NCBI GenBank assembly: GCA_016938235.1
Contig: JAFGVA010000233.1
Location: 1-44,325 of the forward strand
DNA length: 44,325 nucleotides
Direction: 5' to 3'
From: Bacteroidales bacterium
Lineage (GTDB): Bacteria; Bacteroidota; Bacteroidia; Bacteroidales; UBA10428
The translations under genes and the position numbers were made by a program. How positions within the stretch are numbered: the first letter of the stretch is position 1; the number at the start of each line of letters is the position of its first letter. Below the pieces are notes generated by a model. The model made no database searches, was not told where the DNA came from, and worked only from the letters and a program-made list of their open reading frames with translations. Shown one piece after another: positions 8,471-17,677 of this stretch.

Positions 8471-9286
8471 ATGGATATCACAGGGAATTGGTTTTATTTT
8501 AAAGATGATTTTTACCCAACAGAAAACGCATCTGAATTAATCGGAACTCCGAAAAACAGCTTTTATGAGGTGCTAAGAGTTGTAAAGCGAAGACCCTTGT
8601 TTTTCGAAGATCATTTTGAGCGTTTTGAAGCATCTTGTAAGAGCATGAACTTGCATAGCGGAATACCTCAGGAAGAAATTCATCAACTTTGCCTTCAAAC
8701 CATTCAACAAAACAATGTTGAAACGGCAAATTTGAAATTTGAACTCTTGGTTTTTTCAAATAGCTTAGCTCTCAGTATTTGTTTGATGCCTCATTATTAT
8801 CCGAAGGAAGAGGATTATAAAAAGGGAGTTAAGTTAACCTGCTATAAAGCAGAGCGTCCGGATCCACATGTTAAACAATCGGTTATAAATAATAAAATAA
8901 AAGAAGAAATATCAGACTTAAAGCAAAAAGCCGGAGCATATGAAGTTCTGCTTTTAAACCACGATGATGAAATTACCGAGGGTAGTCGTTCAAATATATT
9001 TTTCATTCAGAATAATAGAATAGTTTCTCCACCATCGGGAGTGATTTTGGAAGGTATTACACGGAAAAAAGTTTTGAGTCTTACGGAAAAACTTGGAATT
9101 GGATACATGGAGAGGCCGGTTAAATTGGTTGAGCTTACAGGGTACGAAGCAGTTTTTCTGACTGGGACATCGCCAAAAATATTACCGGTTGCACAAATAC
9201 ATGAAACAGAATATTTAGTAAACCACCCAATAATAATTAGACTTATTGCCGAGTATGAAAAGCTTATAAACGAGTATTGTGCATAG
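8471..9286 (+). CDS. Class IV aminotransferase / aminodeoxychorismate lyase-like enzyme
   Basis: A 271-residue fold-type IV PLP protein. Features include NSFYEVLRVVKRRPLFFEDH (the Leu-Arg-x-x-x-x-x-x-Phe-x-x-x-His pattern at the start of the domain), the likely Schiff-base Lys in PHVKQSVINNK near residue 138, EITEGSRSNIFFI near residue 175 with the PLP contacts, and VILEGITRKKVL after it. D-amino-acid aminotransferases, branched-chain aminotransferases and PabC lyase share these motifs, so the exact substrate is unresolved; the short length favours PabC or DAAT-like enzymes. It is 6 bases after the TonB-like gene. Confidence 0.8.
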   Translation: MDITGNWFYFKDDFYPTENASELIGTPKNSFYEVLRVVKRRPLFFEDHFERFEASCKSMNLHSGIPQEEIHQLCLQTIQQNNVETANLKFELLVFSNSLALSICLMPHYYPKEEDYKKGVKLTCYKAERPDPHVKQSVINNKIKEEISDLKQKAGAYEVLLLNHDDEITEGSRSNIFFIQNNRIVSPPSGVILEGITRKKVLSLTEKLGIGYMERPVKLVELTGYEAVFLTGTSPKILPVAQIHETEYLVNHPIIIRLIAEYEKLINEYCA

Positions 9287-9365
9287 GTTAATAGGTTTTA
9301 TTAAGGTTGAAGTAATCAAAATGTTATCGAAGCAAAAAATCCTTATATCAAAATAGCATACAATC

Positions 9366-12311
9366 ATGAATCGTAAATCATTCTTATTTTTCATTTTAAG
9401 TATTGGAATTACAGCATATTCCCAAAAAACTTACTTTCAGCAAGCTGTTGATTACAAAATAAAGGTAAGTTTAGACGATGAAGCACATATGCTTCGTGCC
9501 TTTGAAACTATCGAATACACCAACAATTCTCCCGATGAGCTTACCTACATCTGGATGCATATCTGGCCAAATGCCTATAAAAATAACCAAACCGAATTTG
9601 CCAAACAGCAACTGGAGAATGGTTCAACCAACTTTTATTATACCGATGATGAAAACCGGGGATATATCGATTCTCTTGATTTTAAAGTAAACGGAGAAAG
9701 TATTAAAGTCGAATATTCTGTTGATACCATTGACATTTGTAAACTGTTATTAAATGAACCCTTAAAGCCGGGGAAAAAAATCAGTATTTCAACACCTTTC
9801 ATGGTAAAATTACCGGGCGATTTTTCCCGGATGGGTCATGTTGGCCAATCTTACCAGGTAACCCAGTGGTATCCAAAACCGGCAGTATACGATAAAACCG
9901 GCTGGCATCAAATGCCTTATCTCGATCAGGGTGAATTTTATTCTGAATTTGGTTCATTTGAAGTCGATATTACACTTTCGGATAATTATGTTGTGGGAGC
10001 AACAGGCGAAATACAAAATCCTGAAGAATGGCAATGGTTGCTTGAAAAGAATGAGCAGACACGTGCTATAGACACTTTCAATTATAAAGATAACAGCACG
10101 CCTGAATCAAGTCAGGAAATGAAAACCCTGAAATATACCTGCGAGAATGTACATGATTTTGCCTGGTTTGCCGACAAAAGATATAATGTGCTTATCGATT
10201 CAGTGAAGTTGCCTTCTGAAGACCGATGGGTAACTACCATCAGTATGTTTTTAAACAACCAGTCGAAATACTGGGTGAATTCACAGGAATATATTCAGGA
10301 TGCAATTACGAAATATTCGGCTTGGTACGGAAACTACCCCTATAAGTATTGTACAGCAGTTCAGGGAGCTATCTCAGCCGGTGGAGCGATGGAATATCCA
10401 ACCATTACAGTTGTTGGCAATTCCCAGAGTTCAATTATGCTCGAAGAAATGATAATGCACGAGGTGGGGCATAACTGGTTTTATGGTATTCTGGGATTCA
10501 ATGAAAGAGATTATCCCTTTTTAGATGAAGGAATTAATTCATTTAGTGAGTTCAGGTACATGGAAGAAAAATATGGCACGGAAAAGTATTTATACGAAAT
10601 GTTTATTCCATTAAAAATAGCGGAGTTAGCAAATATTGAAACACTTCCCTTATCAAAATATTACAGTATATCTGCATTTTTACCAATGAGCATTTATAAG
10701 GATCAACCTATGTTTACTCATAGCAATCAGCTTATACAAATAAATTATGGGTCAATCGTTTACCATAAATCTGTCCTTGCTTTCGCTTATCTTATGAATT
10801 ACATGGGAGAAGAAGAGTTTAACAATGTAATGAGAAAATTTTACCAGGATTGGAAATTTAAACATCCGGATCCAGATGATCTTGAGAAAGCTTTTACAGA
10901 AGGTACAGACAAAAATATTTCCTGGTTTTTTAACGATATTGTTAAAACAACCAAGAAGTTAGACTATAAAATTGTAAGAGCTAAGGATAACAAAGTTTTA
11001 GTTCGAAATATTGGAGAGATTGCTTCACCGGTTAATCTTAAAGGCTATAGTGTGTCAGGAGAAAAAGAATTTGATACCTGGAGCATTGGCTTTTCGGGTA
11101 AGCAATGGATTGACGTACCAACCACCGAGGTATATCAGATTAAATTGAATAAAACTGAAATACCAGAACCATTTCAACAAAACAATACTTTTAAAACATC
11201 TGGTTTATTCAAAAAGCTTGAGCCAATAGAACTGAACATAATTCAGATATTGGACAAACCAGACAAAACACAAATAGGTATTCTGCCGGCTATGGCCATG
11301 AATAATTACAATAAGTATATGCTTGGAGCATTTTTGTACAGTCCTGCAATACCTTTTAAAAGAGTGGAGTATCAGCTGGCTCCGATGTATGCTTTTGGAA
11401 ATAATGATCTGGCGGGTATGGGAAAAATTACCTGGAGAACATCGCCTGATATTGGATTTACAGAGCGCATTGACATTAGTGTTTCCGGCATGCAGTTTGG
11501 CCGGCCAGATTCATTAGGGATTTCGTATAATAAGCTTAAGGGGCAGATGGATTTTTTCCTGAAGAAAAAAAACGCCAGAAGTTACATTAGTCAAAAAGTA
11601 ATTTTATCCTGCCTTTTATTGAATAATCTTTACCACGAAGGCACTACAAGCCATTTTAACCTGAACTATAAACTAAAAAACAGATCCAAACTTCAGCCAT
11701 ACAGTGTTTCGGTGCTGGGTGAAATGAACGATGGTGCCTTAAGAACTTCAGCAAGTTTTAAATATAAGATCAATACCCAAAAAGCAAAAAATCAGTTTTA
11801 TATAAGATTGTTTGGAGGGTTTAGCACAAACCAGGACAAATATCCATTTTACCTTTCCGGAGGTTCTTCAGCAGACATACAAGCTGATGAGCTATACCTG
11901 GGAAGGTACGAGCAGTATGGCAACAGCTGGCTGGCACAGCAATATTCAGCTAACGATGGAGGTTTTATCAGTTCTTCTACAGTTTCTGCAAAGCTTATGC
12001 TTACGGCACAAATAGAAGTGAAAATTCCTAAAGTTCCTATAAGAGCATATGGCAGTATAGGAACATTTTCAGAGCCGATTGATAATGGAATTACTAATAT
12101 TGCAGACTTTGAAGATGATGGATATTTGGTTTACGAGGCTGGATTTATGACTAATATTACTCCTGTCTTAAAAGTTTATTTCCCTTTAGTTGAATCAGAA
12201 AATATCAACAATTACATTGAAGGCCAGACAAACAGCTATGGGCAGAAGATTAAATTCTCATTAAATATAAATGCGATTAATCTTTTTGATTACCGCGAAA
12301 GTTTGTTTTAG
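9366..12311 (+). CDS. M1-family zinc aminopeptidase-like exported protein
   Basis: A 981-residue exported protein with a signal peptide (SFLFFILSIGITAYS). The zinc site is H365-E-V-G-H369 followed by E388 at the canonical 18-residue spacing (DYPFLDEG), and the substrate-recognition motif appears as AGGAMEYPT in place of GAMEN. The N-terminal half is the usual beta-saddle. After the catalytic and helical part, roughly the last 350 residues form an extended beta-rich region with repeated aromatic strands, which is longer than in classical aminopeptidase N (around 870 residues) and may be a barrel-like or membrane-associated domain. It likely degrades peptides outside the cytoplasm. Confidence 0.85.
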   Translation: MNRKSFLFFILSIGITAYSQKTYFQQAVDYKIKVSLDDEAHMLRAFETIEYTNNSPDELTYIWMHIWPNAYKNNQTEFAKQQLENGSTNFYYTDDENRGYIDSLDFKVNGESIKVEYSVDTIDICKLLLNEPLKPGKKISISTPFMVKLPGDFSRMGHVGQSYQVTQWYPKPAVYDKTGWHQMPYLDQGEFYSEFGSFEVDITLSDNYVVGATGEIQNPEEWQWLLEKNEQTRAIDTFNYKDNSTPESSQEMKTLKYTCENVHDFAWFADKRYNVLIDSVKLPSEDRWVTTISMFLNNQSKYWVNSQEYIQDAITKYSAWYGNYPYKYCTAVQGAISAGGAMEYPTITVVGNSQSSIMLEEMIMHEVGHNWFYGILGFNERDYPFLDEGINSFSEFRYMEEKYGTEKYLYEMFIPLKIAELANIETLPLSKYYSISAFLPMSIYKDQPMFTHSNQLIQINYGSIVYHKSVLAFAYLMNYMGEEEFNNVMRKFYQDWKFKHPDPDDLEKAFTEGTDKNISWFFNDIVKTTKKLDYKIVRAKDNKVLVRNIGEIASPVNLKGYSVSGEKEFDTWSIGFSGKQWIDVPTTEVYQIKLNKTEIPEPFQQNNTFKTSGLFKKLEPIELNIIQILDKPDKTQIGILPAMAMNNYNKYMLGAFLYSPAIPFKRVEYQLAPMYAFGNNDLAGMGKITWRTSPDIGFTERIDISVSGMQFGRPDSLGISYNKLKGQMDFFLKKKNARSYISQKVILSCLLLNNLYHEGTTSHFNLNYKLKNRSKLQPYSVSVLGEMNDGALRTSASFKYKINTQKAKNQFYIRLFGGFSTNQDKYPFYLSGGSSADIQADELYLGRYEQYGNSWLAQQYSANDGGFISSSTVSAKLMLTAQIEVKIPKVPIRAYGSIGTFSEPIDNGITNIADFEDDGYLVYEAGFMTNITPVLKVYFPLVESENINNYIEGQTNSYGQKIKFSLNINAINLFDYRESLF

Positions 12312-12321
12312 ATTACAGATA

Positions 12322-12348
12322 TAGGCCGGGAACAAATTTCCCGGTCTA
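12322..12348. terminator. Bidirectional hairpin between convergent genes
   Basis: An 11-bp stem with one G-U pair (12322-12332 with 12338-12348) around a 5-base loop lies between the M1 peptidase stop and the DUF3667 stop. The sequence after the stem is AT-rich rather than a pure T-run, so termination may be moderate. Its position between two convergent genes fits a shared terminator. Confidence 0.6.
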
Positions 12349-12349
12349 A

Positions 12350-13438
12350 TTATATAATAACTACCGCTAGAACAATTAATATAACAGAGACAACAGCTAA
12401 TATCAAAAAATACAATAACCAAACCAACAGAGGCATGAGTATTGATTTAATCCATGAAGCCCGGTAAATTCTGCGAATACCCGAGATATGATAAACAGGA
12501 ATAAGCGCCAGCAATATGGGTTCAGGATAAACAGTCTTTTCCGGAAAAATAAGGTTCGTGGCAATTATTACTGATAAAATCAGGAACAGGAACGAGTGGA
12601 TATTTAATGAAAATATAAGGTGTGTAATATAATACTTATTTTGTTTCATGAAAAACAGCCACATAAAGAAGGCAAAAATGGGCATAAGCAGAAACAAGGA
12701 ATAGTTGAGTATCTTTAGGTATTTATTTACAAATATTTCAGGGTGTTCGCTTAATAGTTTGTCTCGGGATTGGTTATGCAATTTTTTCTCAAGCTTTGAT
12801 TTAAAGACGGTTTCTTTTAGATTTGCAACGCTATCTTGTTGTGTGGTTTTAGAATCATAATTTATATTAAATACTTTTCTGACAGAATCATATACAGGAT
12901 TTTCTGAGGATCGAATTGAATCGACAATTGCCTTGATTTCAGAACTTTCATCATTTCCTATTGCAACAAAATTGTCGTTGTTTTCGATACCTCTGCCAGC
13001 TATTATTGAGGTTAACAGGAACAAAACAAAACTTATAAAAACATAAAACCGGAAAGGAGGCATGTATCGTGCTCTTTTTCCCCGGGTGTAATCCAGAGTA
13101 AGTTTTCCGGGTTTAAAAAGAATAGCTTTAAGAGTGCGTATCAGCCTGGTGTCAAAAGTTATAATTGTTCCCATGAAGTCAACTATCATGAACTTAAGTG
13201 GACGCTCAAATTCTAAAACTGACTGGCCACAGTTGGGGCAGAACTTACCTGTAAAAGGGGTATCACAATTTTGGCATTTCACCTCAACCCGGGGAGTGGC
13301 ATCATTTTTCTTTTTTCTTTTGAATTTTCTTTTTTTTGGAGGTGCTTTGAAAAGCTTAATTCGCTTTATTTTATCTTGAATTAAATGGAAATGCCTTGAG
13401 ATAAAGGTTTTGAGTTTGGTAAATGGGATTAGTTTCAT
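12350..13438 (-). CDS. DUF3667 membrane protein with an N-terminal zinc ribbon
   Basis: A 362-residue protein: a very basic N-terminus (residues 20-45), a zinc ribbon C55-x2-C58-x8-C67-x2-C70, then a cytoplasmic-looking domain with the conserved IITFDTRLIRTLKAILFKPG and TRGKRARYMPPFRFY stretches, and about five membrane segments between residues 127 and 362. The arrangement matches DUF3667, a family of unknown function widespread in Bacteroidetes. It is transcribed toward the M1 peptidase gene and away from an exported unknown. Confidence 0.82.
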   Translation of the reverse strand: MKLIPFTKLKTFISRHFHLIQDKIKRIKLFKAPPKKRKFKRKKKNDATPRVEVKCQNCDTPFTGKFCPNCGQSVLEFERPLKFMIVDFMGTIITFDTRLIRTLKAILFKPGKLTLDYTRGKRARYMPPFRFYVFISFVLFLLTSIIAGRGIENNDNFVAIGNDESSEIKAIVDSIRSSENPVYDSVRKVFNINYDSKTTQQDSVANLKETVFKSKLEKKLHNQSRDKLLSEHPEIFVNKYLKILNYSLFLLMPIFAFFMWLFFMKQNKYYITHLIFSLNIHSFLFLILSVIIATNLIFPEKTVYPEPILLALIPVYHISGIRRIYRASWIKSILMPLLVWLLYFLILAVVSVILIVLAVVII

Positions 13439-13524
13439 TTCAGGTTGAGATATACAAATAGCAATTTTTCTCTGACACCCATACAGATATCAGTCAAGTT
13501 TTAGGCTAAAATAACGATTTTGGC

Positions 13525-14022
13525 TTATTTACCCTGCTTGTTCAGCATATTCACTATTACACGACTTTCTCCCTCGCAGGTATGGAAAATAACAATTCGT
13601 TCTCTTTCATCGCAGATACAGTGCGTATATAAATCACAGCCAATTACCGAGTCTATAGTTACAAGCGTGTCCTGAAAGAAGTATTTAAAAATATAGTAAG
13701 TATAGTCATGATAGAATACTTTTACAGTATCGTCATCTTCGGTAATGTAAAAAGTACGCTCATCTATATTGAAAGTATCCTTAATGTATAAGAATGCTTT
13801 TTTATGAAGTACCAGTACGTTGGTGTCAACATAATGTACTATTTCAACAGTGTCATGAACATATACAGTATCGTGAATGGTGTCTGCCAGGATAGCGAAA
13901 TCACCTGTAATTGTGTTAGCAGCGTGAGCTTCTGAAAAGTCAGGTGTAATGATGTGGTACATTAACCCTAATATTCCAGCAATTAATAATGTTTTTAGTG
14001 AATTTTTTGCCCAGGTTTTCAT
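13525..14022 (-). CDS. Unknown exported or membrane-anchored protein
   Basis: A 165-residue protein with one N-terminal hydrophobic segment (LLIAGILGLMYHII, residues 12-25) that may be a signal peptide or an anchor. The middle contains the alternating DTIHDTVYVHDTVEIVHYVDT stretch (in part), a His/Asp/Thr/Val pattern often seen at the exported N-terminal linkers of Bacteroidetes proteins. The C-terminal half holds four Cys residues in CDLYTHCICDE and HTCEG, possibly disulfide-bonded or metal-binding. I do not recognise a family. Its ATG is well placed and the next upstream gene is divergent (AraC regulator). Confidence 0.6.
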   Translation of the reverse strand: MKTWAKNSLKTLLIAGILGLMYHIITPDFSEAHAANTITGDFAILADTIHDTVYVHDTVEIVHYVDTNVLVLHKKAFLYIKDTFNIDERTFYITEDDDTVKVFYHDYTYYIFKYFFQDTLVTIDSVIGCDLYTHCICDERERIVIFHTCEGESRVIVNMLNKQGK

Positions 14023-14242
14023 CTTATTAAGGTTTAGCTATCTGTTTAAAAGTTTTTTGTCCCTGGTATTGAAGGACAAATCCAGTTTTGTGATAATAAA
14101 CTAATTTACAAAAAAATACTGTATTATAAAACGAGATTTCAACATATTACAATATTTGCCCCGATGAGTTCGAATTGTTTTGTTTTCAAGGGAAGCCGAA
14201 ATAATATTATGAACAACCTAAATTATTGTTCGGCTTTAATTC

Positions 14243-14250
14243 TATTTTTG
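14243..14250 (+). promoter_or_regulatory. Possible -7 element upstream of the AraC regulator
   Basis: TATTTTTG matches the TAnnTTTG consensus 51 bases before the ATG. The nearest TTG upstream is at 14-base spacing, shorter than the usual 19, so the assignment is tentative. Confidence 0.4.
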
Positions 14251-14301
14251 CATCGTTTATTAAAATTCAGAATAAGCTAATCCCATAAGAATTCAAAAGC
14301 G

Positions 14302-15450
14302 ATGGAAAAGTTTGTTGATATATTGGTCATTTCTGGAACTGTTTTGGGTTGTTTTATGGGGCTTTCCATTTTAAGCTCATCTTTTTTTCGAAGTATGGCT
14401 AATAAGTACCTGGCCTATTCTGTTTTTCTGTTAACAGCCATAATGTTTTTGGGTTGGCTTAATGCCGGTATCGGAATATTTGAATTGCTCAGGCAAATTG
14501 CGTGGGAATTGTTGATTCCTGTTACTTTGCTTACGTATTTTCTTACGCATCTTAAAAATCCTTTTCTTAATTCCAGGAAATATAAATTACTGTATCTGCC
14601 TTTTGGTATTACTCTTATAATCAATGTTGTTCTTGCGTTCGATTTTGCCATGCATCTCTACAACATGCCCTTTTCAAAATCAGCTCTTATAGTAGTTCAG
14701 TTAATCTATGTTTTCGAAGAATTGCTTGCTATAGTATTTAATTTTATTGTGCTTTTCTGGTCACGAAAACAGATAAAGAAGTCGCATGAAGAACTTCAAA
14801 TTAAAAAATGGTTGTCTCATTTAAACTCAGGTTTATTGATAATTGTAGCGGGTTGGGCTGTTTTTTTTATTGTTAGCTTCCTGCCAGATACTCAGTATTA
14901 TATCGATGTTATTTATTATTATATCGATGTTATTTGGGGGCTAATTGTTATCCTGTTGTGGTTTGTAATGTATTTTGGTGTTTTCAACCTGCAAATTGCT
15001 ATTGAACAAAAGGAAATTCATCAGATAAACGAAGAAAAAAAGCACACTAAATCAACAAAGAAGGTGTCGAAAAATAAAAATGAATTAAAATCGCCCAAAG
15101 TTTCAAAGCAAAATGAAATTGTTACTCAATTTATTAGGCTATTGGAGGAAAAAGAGTGGTACAAAAATCAATTATTAAGCCGACTTGATATAGCGACAGA
15201 ATTGGGAATTAGTGAAGGTTATTTATCGCAAATAATAAATCAAGAACTTGGTAAAAATGTAATTCACATTATAAACGAGTATCGCATAAATGAATCGAAA
15301 CGTTTATTTCAGGATCCGGAATTTTATCGATACTCCGTTCAAGCCATAGGAATGGAATCGGGGTTTAAAACGAAAAGTGTTTTTTACGATACCTTTAAGG
15401 CAAGCACAGGTGTTTCGCCTGGTATTTACCGCAAACAACAGATGTCATAA
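14302..15450 (+). CDS. Membrane-anchored AraC-family transcription regulator
   Basis: A 382-residue protein with about seven membrane segments in residues 8-235, a charged linker rich in Lys and Ser (residues 238-270), and a C-terminal AraC/XylS double helix-turn-helix: IATELGISEGYLSQIINQ forms the first unit and AIGMESGFKTKSVFYDTFK the second, ending with the family signature TGVSPGIYRK. Regulators of this build sense signals through the membrane domain and bind DNA directly. Its targets cannot be told; the exported hydrolase cluster 760 bases downstream is one candidate. Membrane segment 6 carries a tandem 7-residue duplication (see the repeat entry). Confidence 0.85.
   Translation: MEKFVDILVISGTVLGCFMGLSILSSSFFRSMANKYLAYSVFLLTAIMFLGWLNAGIGIFELLRQIAWELLIPVTLLTYFLTHLKNPFLNSRKYKLLYLPFGITLIINVVLAFDFAMHLYNMPFSKSALIVVQLIYVFEELLAIVFNFIVLFWSRKQIKKSHEELQIKKWLSHLNSGLLIIVAGWAVFFIVSFLPDTQYYIDVIYYYIDVIWGLIVILLWFVMYFGVFNLQIAIEQKEIHQINEEKKHTKSTKKVSKNKNELKSPKVSKQNEIVTQFIRLLEEKEWYKNQLLSRLDIATELGISEGYLSQIINQELGKNVIHIINEYRINESKRLFQDPEFYRYSVQAIGMESGFKTKSVFYDTFKASTGVSPGIYRKQQMS
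14896..14937 (+). repeat. In-frame 21-bp tandem duplication in the AraC regulator gene
   Basis: Two adjacent 21-base units (14896-14916 and 14917-14937) are identical at 19 positions and encode YYIDVIY-YYIDVIW at the end of a membrane segment. Both differences are in the final codon. The high identity suggests a fairly recent in-frame expansion. Confidence 0.85.
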
Positions 15451-15500
15451 ACTTTCAGAATACAAAGAAATTGGAGGTTTGCAGGTTAATGCCTGAAGAA

Positions 15501-15947
15501 TTATAAATTTGCAGTATCTGACCACGGCAATAATAATATGCCCGAAATTTTTTTGGAATCATTTATGGTAACTCGTATCTCAAATTTTTCTTCGCTTTTT
15601 TCGAAGTCAGCTTTAAACCGGAATATCTGAAAGGAATGCCCGCCTTCGCTTATCCATGTTTCAACAAACATTAAGCCTTGAAAATCACCAATTTCTTCTT
15701 TCATTTGCAACGAAGCTGCTTTTTGATTCCCTTTGTTCAAATCTTTTTTCACTCCATAACTTACATTATCCCGAAATTCATAGTATTCACCTTTGTTTTG
15801 CGTGTTAAAAAAATCAGAGGCAAAATCCTGGGCAATTTGAACATCTTTTTTATTTACTTCAGAAGCGGGCAATTTCTTAAAGTTTATGTTGCACGAATTC
15901 AAACAAAACAAGCAGAAAAATCCTATTATGAAAGAGATTGATTTCAA
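15501..15947 (-). CDS. Small unknown lipoprotein
   Basis: A 148-residue lipoprotein: signal IIGFFCLFCLNSC with the lipobox Leu-Asn-Ser-Cys, followed by a short tether and a compact alpha/beta domain (KDVQIAQDFASDFFN, then beta-strands ending SGILLLPW). The fold pattern recalls small cone-like domains such as DUF3887/DUF4019, but I cannot assign a family. It is convergent with the AraC regulator gene and divergent from the hydrolase cluster. Confidence 0.65.
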   Translation of the reverse strand: MKSISFIIGFFCLFCLNSCNINFKKLPASEVNKKDVQIAQDFASDFFNTQNKGEYYEFRDNVSYGVKKDLNKGNQKAASLQMKEEIGDFQGLMFVETWISEGGHSFQIFRFKADFEKSEEKFEIRVTINDSKKISGILLLPWSDTANL

Positions 15948-15988
15948 AGATTAGTTTGTAAAATTTCTATTTAGCGCTTAATTGCTGG

Positions 15989-15996
15989 CAAATATA
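15989..15996 (-). promoter_or_regulatory. Probable -7 promoter element of the small lipoprotein gene
   Basis: The reverse strand reads TATATTTG, an exact TAnnTTTG match, 42 bases upstream of the start codon. The -33 position has CTG at 20-base spacing in place of TTG. Confidence 0.5.
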
Positions 15997-16211
15997 ATCA
16001 TACTAACAGTTTATAACAGGAACCCACTATACAAATAGCCCTTAATATTTTTTGCTAAAGGCTGCAATTTATTCTATTCAAAATTATCTCCTAAAAGTCC
16101 GAATTCGTCAGAACTCAATAAAACCGGACTTCTAAACACGAATTGCATGGCGAAAAAACAGTTGGAGGCTCTATGTTTGTATCAATTTTAAAAACCAAAA
16201 ATAATAGAACC

Positions 16212-17036
16212 ATGAAAAAATTATGTTTAATAGCAATTACACTATTGACCATTTGTAGCTGCGAGAAAGAAAAAACAGAAATTGAAGTACCAATTAAAAG
16301 TCAGTTTGTGAATTTAACAAGCCATAAATTGGCAAGCTATTATACCAAAACAAACAGCAAGTACTTAATTGTATTTGAATCGGGCTTGGGAGACGATCAT
16401 GCTGTTTGGCAACAACAACCTGGTGAAATTGCTAAAAACACAGCAAGAAAAATGGATGTTCTAATGTACGACCGGGGAGGATATGGATCTTCAACACTCG
16501 GAAATACAGAGCGAAATATTGAATGCTTAAGTTCTGAGTTGGATAAAGTAATTAATACTTATTCAAACAACCGAAAAGTGATACTTGTAGGCCATGAATT
16601 AGGTGGAATGGTTGTCCGCGATTATGCCATTAAGCACTCCGAAAAAACAGCAGCAATCCTTTTTGTCGATGCTTTACACGAACAATATAACAACTTTACA
16701 GAAAGTGACGAGCAAACAATTTATTCTATATCTGCCCTTTTTAACGGGAGGGCCTCTGGTGCAGCACTTGAAGCTTTGCAGTTAAGAGAAGATGATGAGT
16801 ATATGTCTTCACTTCCGAATTTACCCGATGTGCCTGTAATTGCCTTGACAAGCATTAAAATAGAAGGAGATAAGGATAAACAGGATCGTGAGCTGTGGTT
16901 TCATTCGAAAGAGTCACTAAAAGAAGGTGTTTCCGATTTCGAACACATCACAACTGCGCAGTCGGAGCATATCATGAAGGAAGAACCAAATTTAGTACTT
17001 GATGCGCTGGATAATCTAATTAGTAAACTACCATAA
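16212..17036 (+). CDS. Alpha/beta-hydrolase-fold lipoprotein with Glu at the nucleophile position
   Basis: A 274-residue lipoprotein (signal LCLIAITLLTICSC, mature end CEKEKT) with a clear alpha/beta-hydrolase core: LIVFESGLGDD (strand 3 and oxyanion loop), DVLMYDRGGYGSS (strand 4), VILVGHELGGMVVRDYA (nucleophile elbow) and a final His253 in SEHIMKEEP. In catalytic members the elbow is Gly-His-Ser-x-Gly; here residue 129 is Glu (codon GAA), so the usual Ser nucleophile is absent. I start at the ATG at 16212 because it gives the signal peptide; an upstream in-frame ATG at 16143 would put 23 hydrophilic residues before it. First gene of a four-gene exported cluster. Confidence 0.8.
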   Translation: MKKLCLIAITLLTICSCEKEKTEIEVPIKSQFVNLTSHKLASYYTKTNSKYLIVFESGLGDDHAVWQQQPGEIAKNTARKMDVLMYDRGGYGSSTLGNTERNIECLSSELDKVINTYSNNRKVILVGHELGGMVVRDYAIKHSEKTAAILFVDALHEQYNNFTESDEQTIYSISALFNGRASGAALEALQLREDDEYMSSLPNLPDVPVIALTSIKIEGDKDKQDRELWFHSKESLKEGVSDFEHITTAQSEHIMKEEPNLVLDALDNLISKLP

Positions 17037-17147
17037 CAAATCTTTTTCAAAGCACTTTGTAAGTTCAGAATAATAAACATGTTCTCAATCTTGTTCCCTT
17101 TTCTGAATTATAAACACACACATTTACACAATTAAAATCGAATAATT

Positions 17148-17666
17148 ATGAAAAGCTTATTATATTTAATATCACTGATAATACTTGCCATAGCATGTAC
17201 CGATGACGAATTATACATCGATGAACCTTTAATTGATGTTGTTAAATTACCTTTTGCAAGCGACTCAATGTATGAACTTGCCACAAAAAAATACAATTCT
17301 GTTGAAGCCGATACATTTTTACGATTTGCTATCCTTGAAAAAAATGTTACCGGTTCTAAGATAGAAAAGTTAATGGACAAACCGGAAATGGATTCAGCTT
17401 TGGTTGTTTCTGTAAAGAGTTCAATTGGTGATAAAGAAATGTTTATTTCAGGAGCCGATAACTTTAGTGGACATAACCTAAGAACTGTTTTTGTAAATGA
17501 CATACAGTATACTCATTATGAATATTATCTTTTTTTACCCATTAAGTATAGCACTGAACCGCATTTACAGAATAAACGAATTGAATTTAGTGATACTGAA
17601 AATGATGATATACAAATATCATACAAATCGGAATTCACCGGATTAAGCATAACTAAGAAGTTTTAA
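17148..17666 (+). CDS. Unknown lipoprotein of the exported hydrolase cluster
   Basis: A 172-residue lipoprotein with signal LLYLISLIILAIAC and mature N-terminus CTDDE. Acid residues directly after the lipid Cys resemble the lipoprotein export signals that send Bacteroidetes lipoproteins to the cell surface. The rest is rich in beta-strands and has no recognised motif. It lies 111 bases after the first hydrolase gene and 11 bases before the barrel-like gene. A role as surface partner of the neighbouring proteins is an inference from position only. Confidence 0.65.
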   Translation: MKSLLYLISLIILAIACTDDELYIDEPLIDVVKLPFASDSMYELATKKYNSVEADTFLRFAILEKNVTGSKIEKLMDKPEMDSALVVSVKSSIGDKEMFISGADNFSGHNLRTVFVNDIQYTHYEYYLFLPIKYSTEPHLQNKRIEFSDTENDDIQISYKSEFTGLSITKKF

Positions 17667-17677
17667 TTCTAAGATTT

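Noticed and set aside
16143-16211. The earlier ATG as start of the first hydrolase gene
   Set aside because: It would bury the signal peptide and lipobox behind 23 hydrophilic residues.
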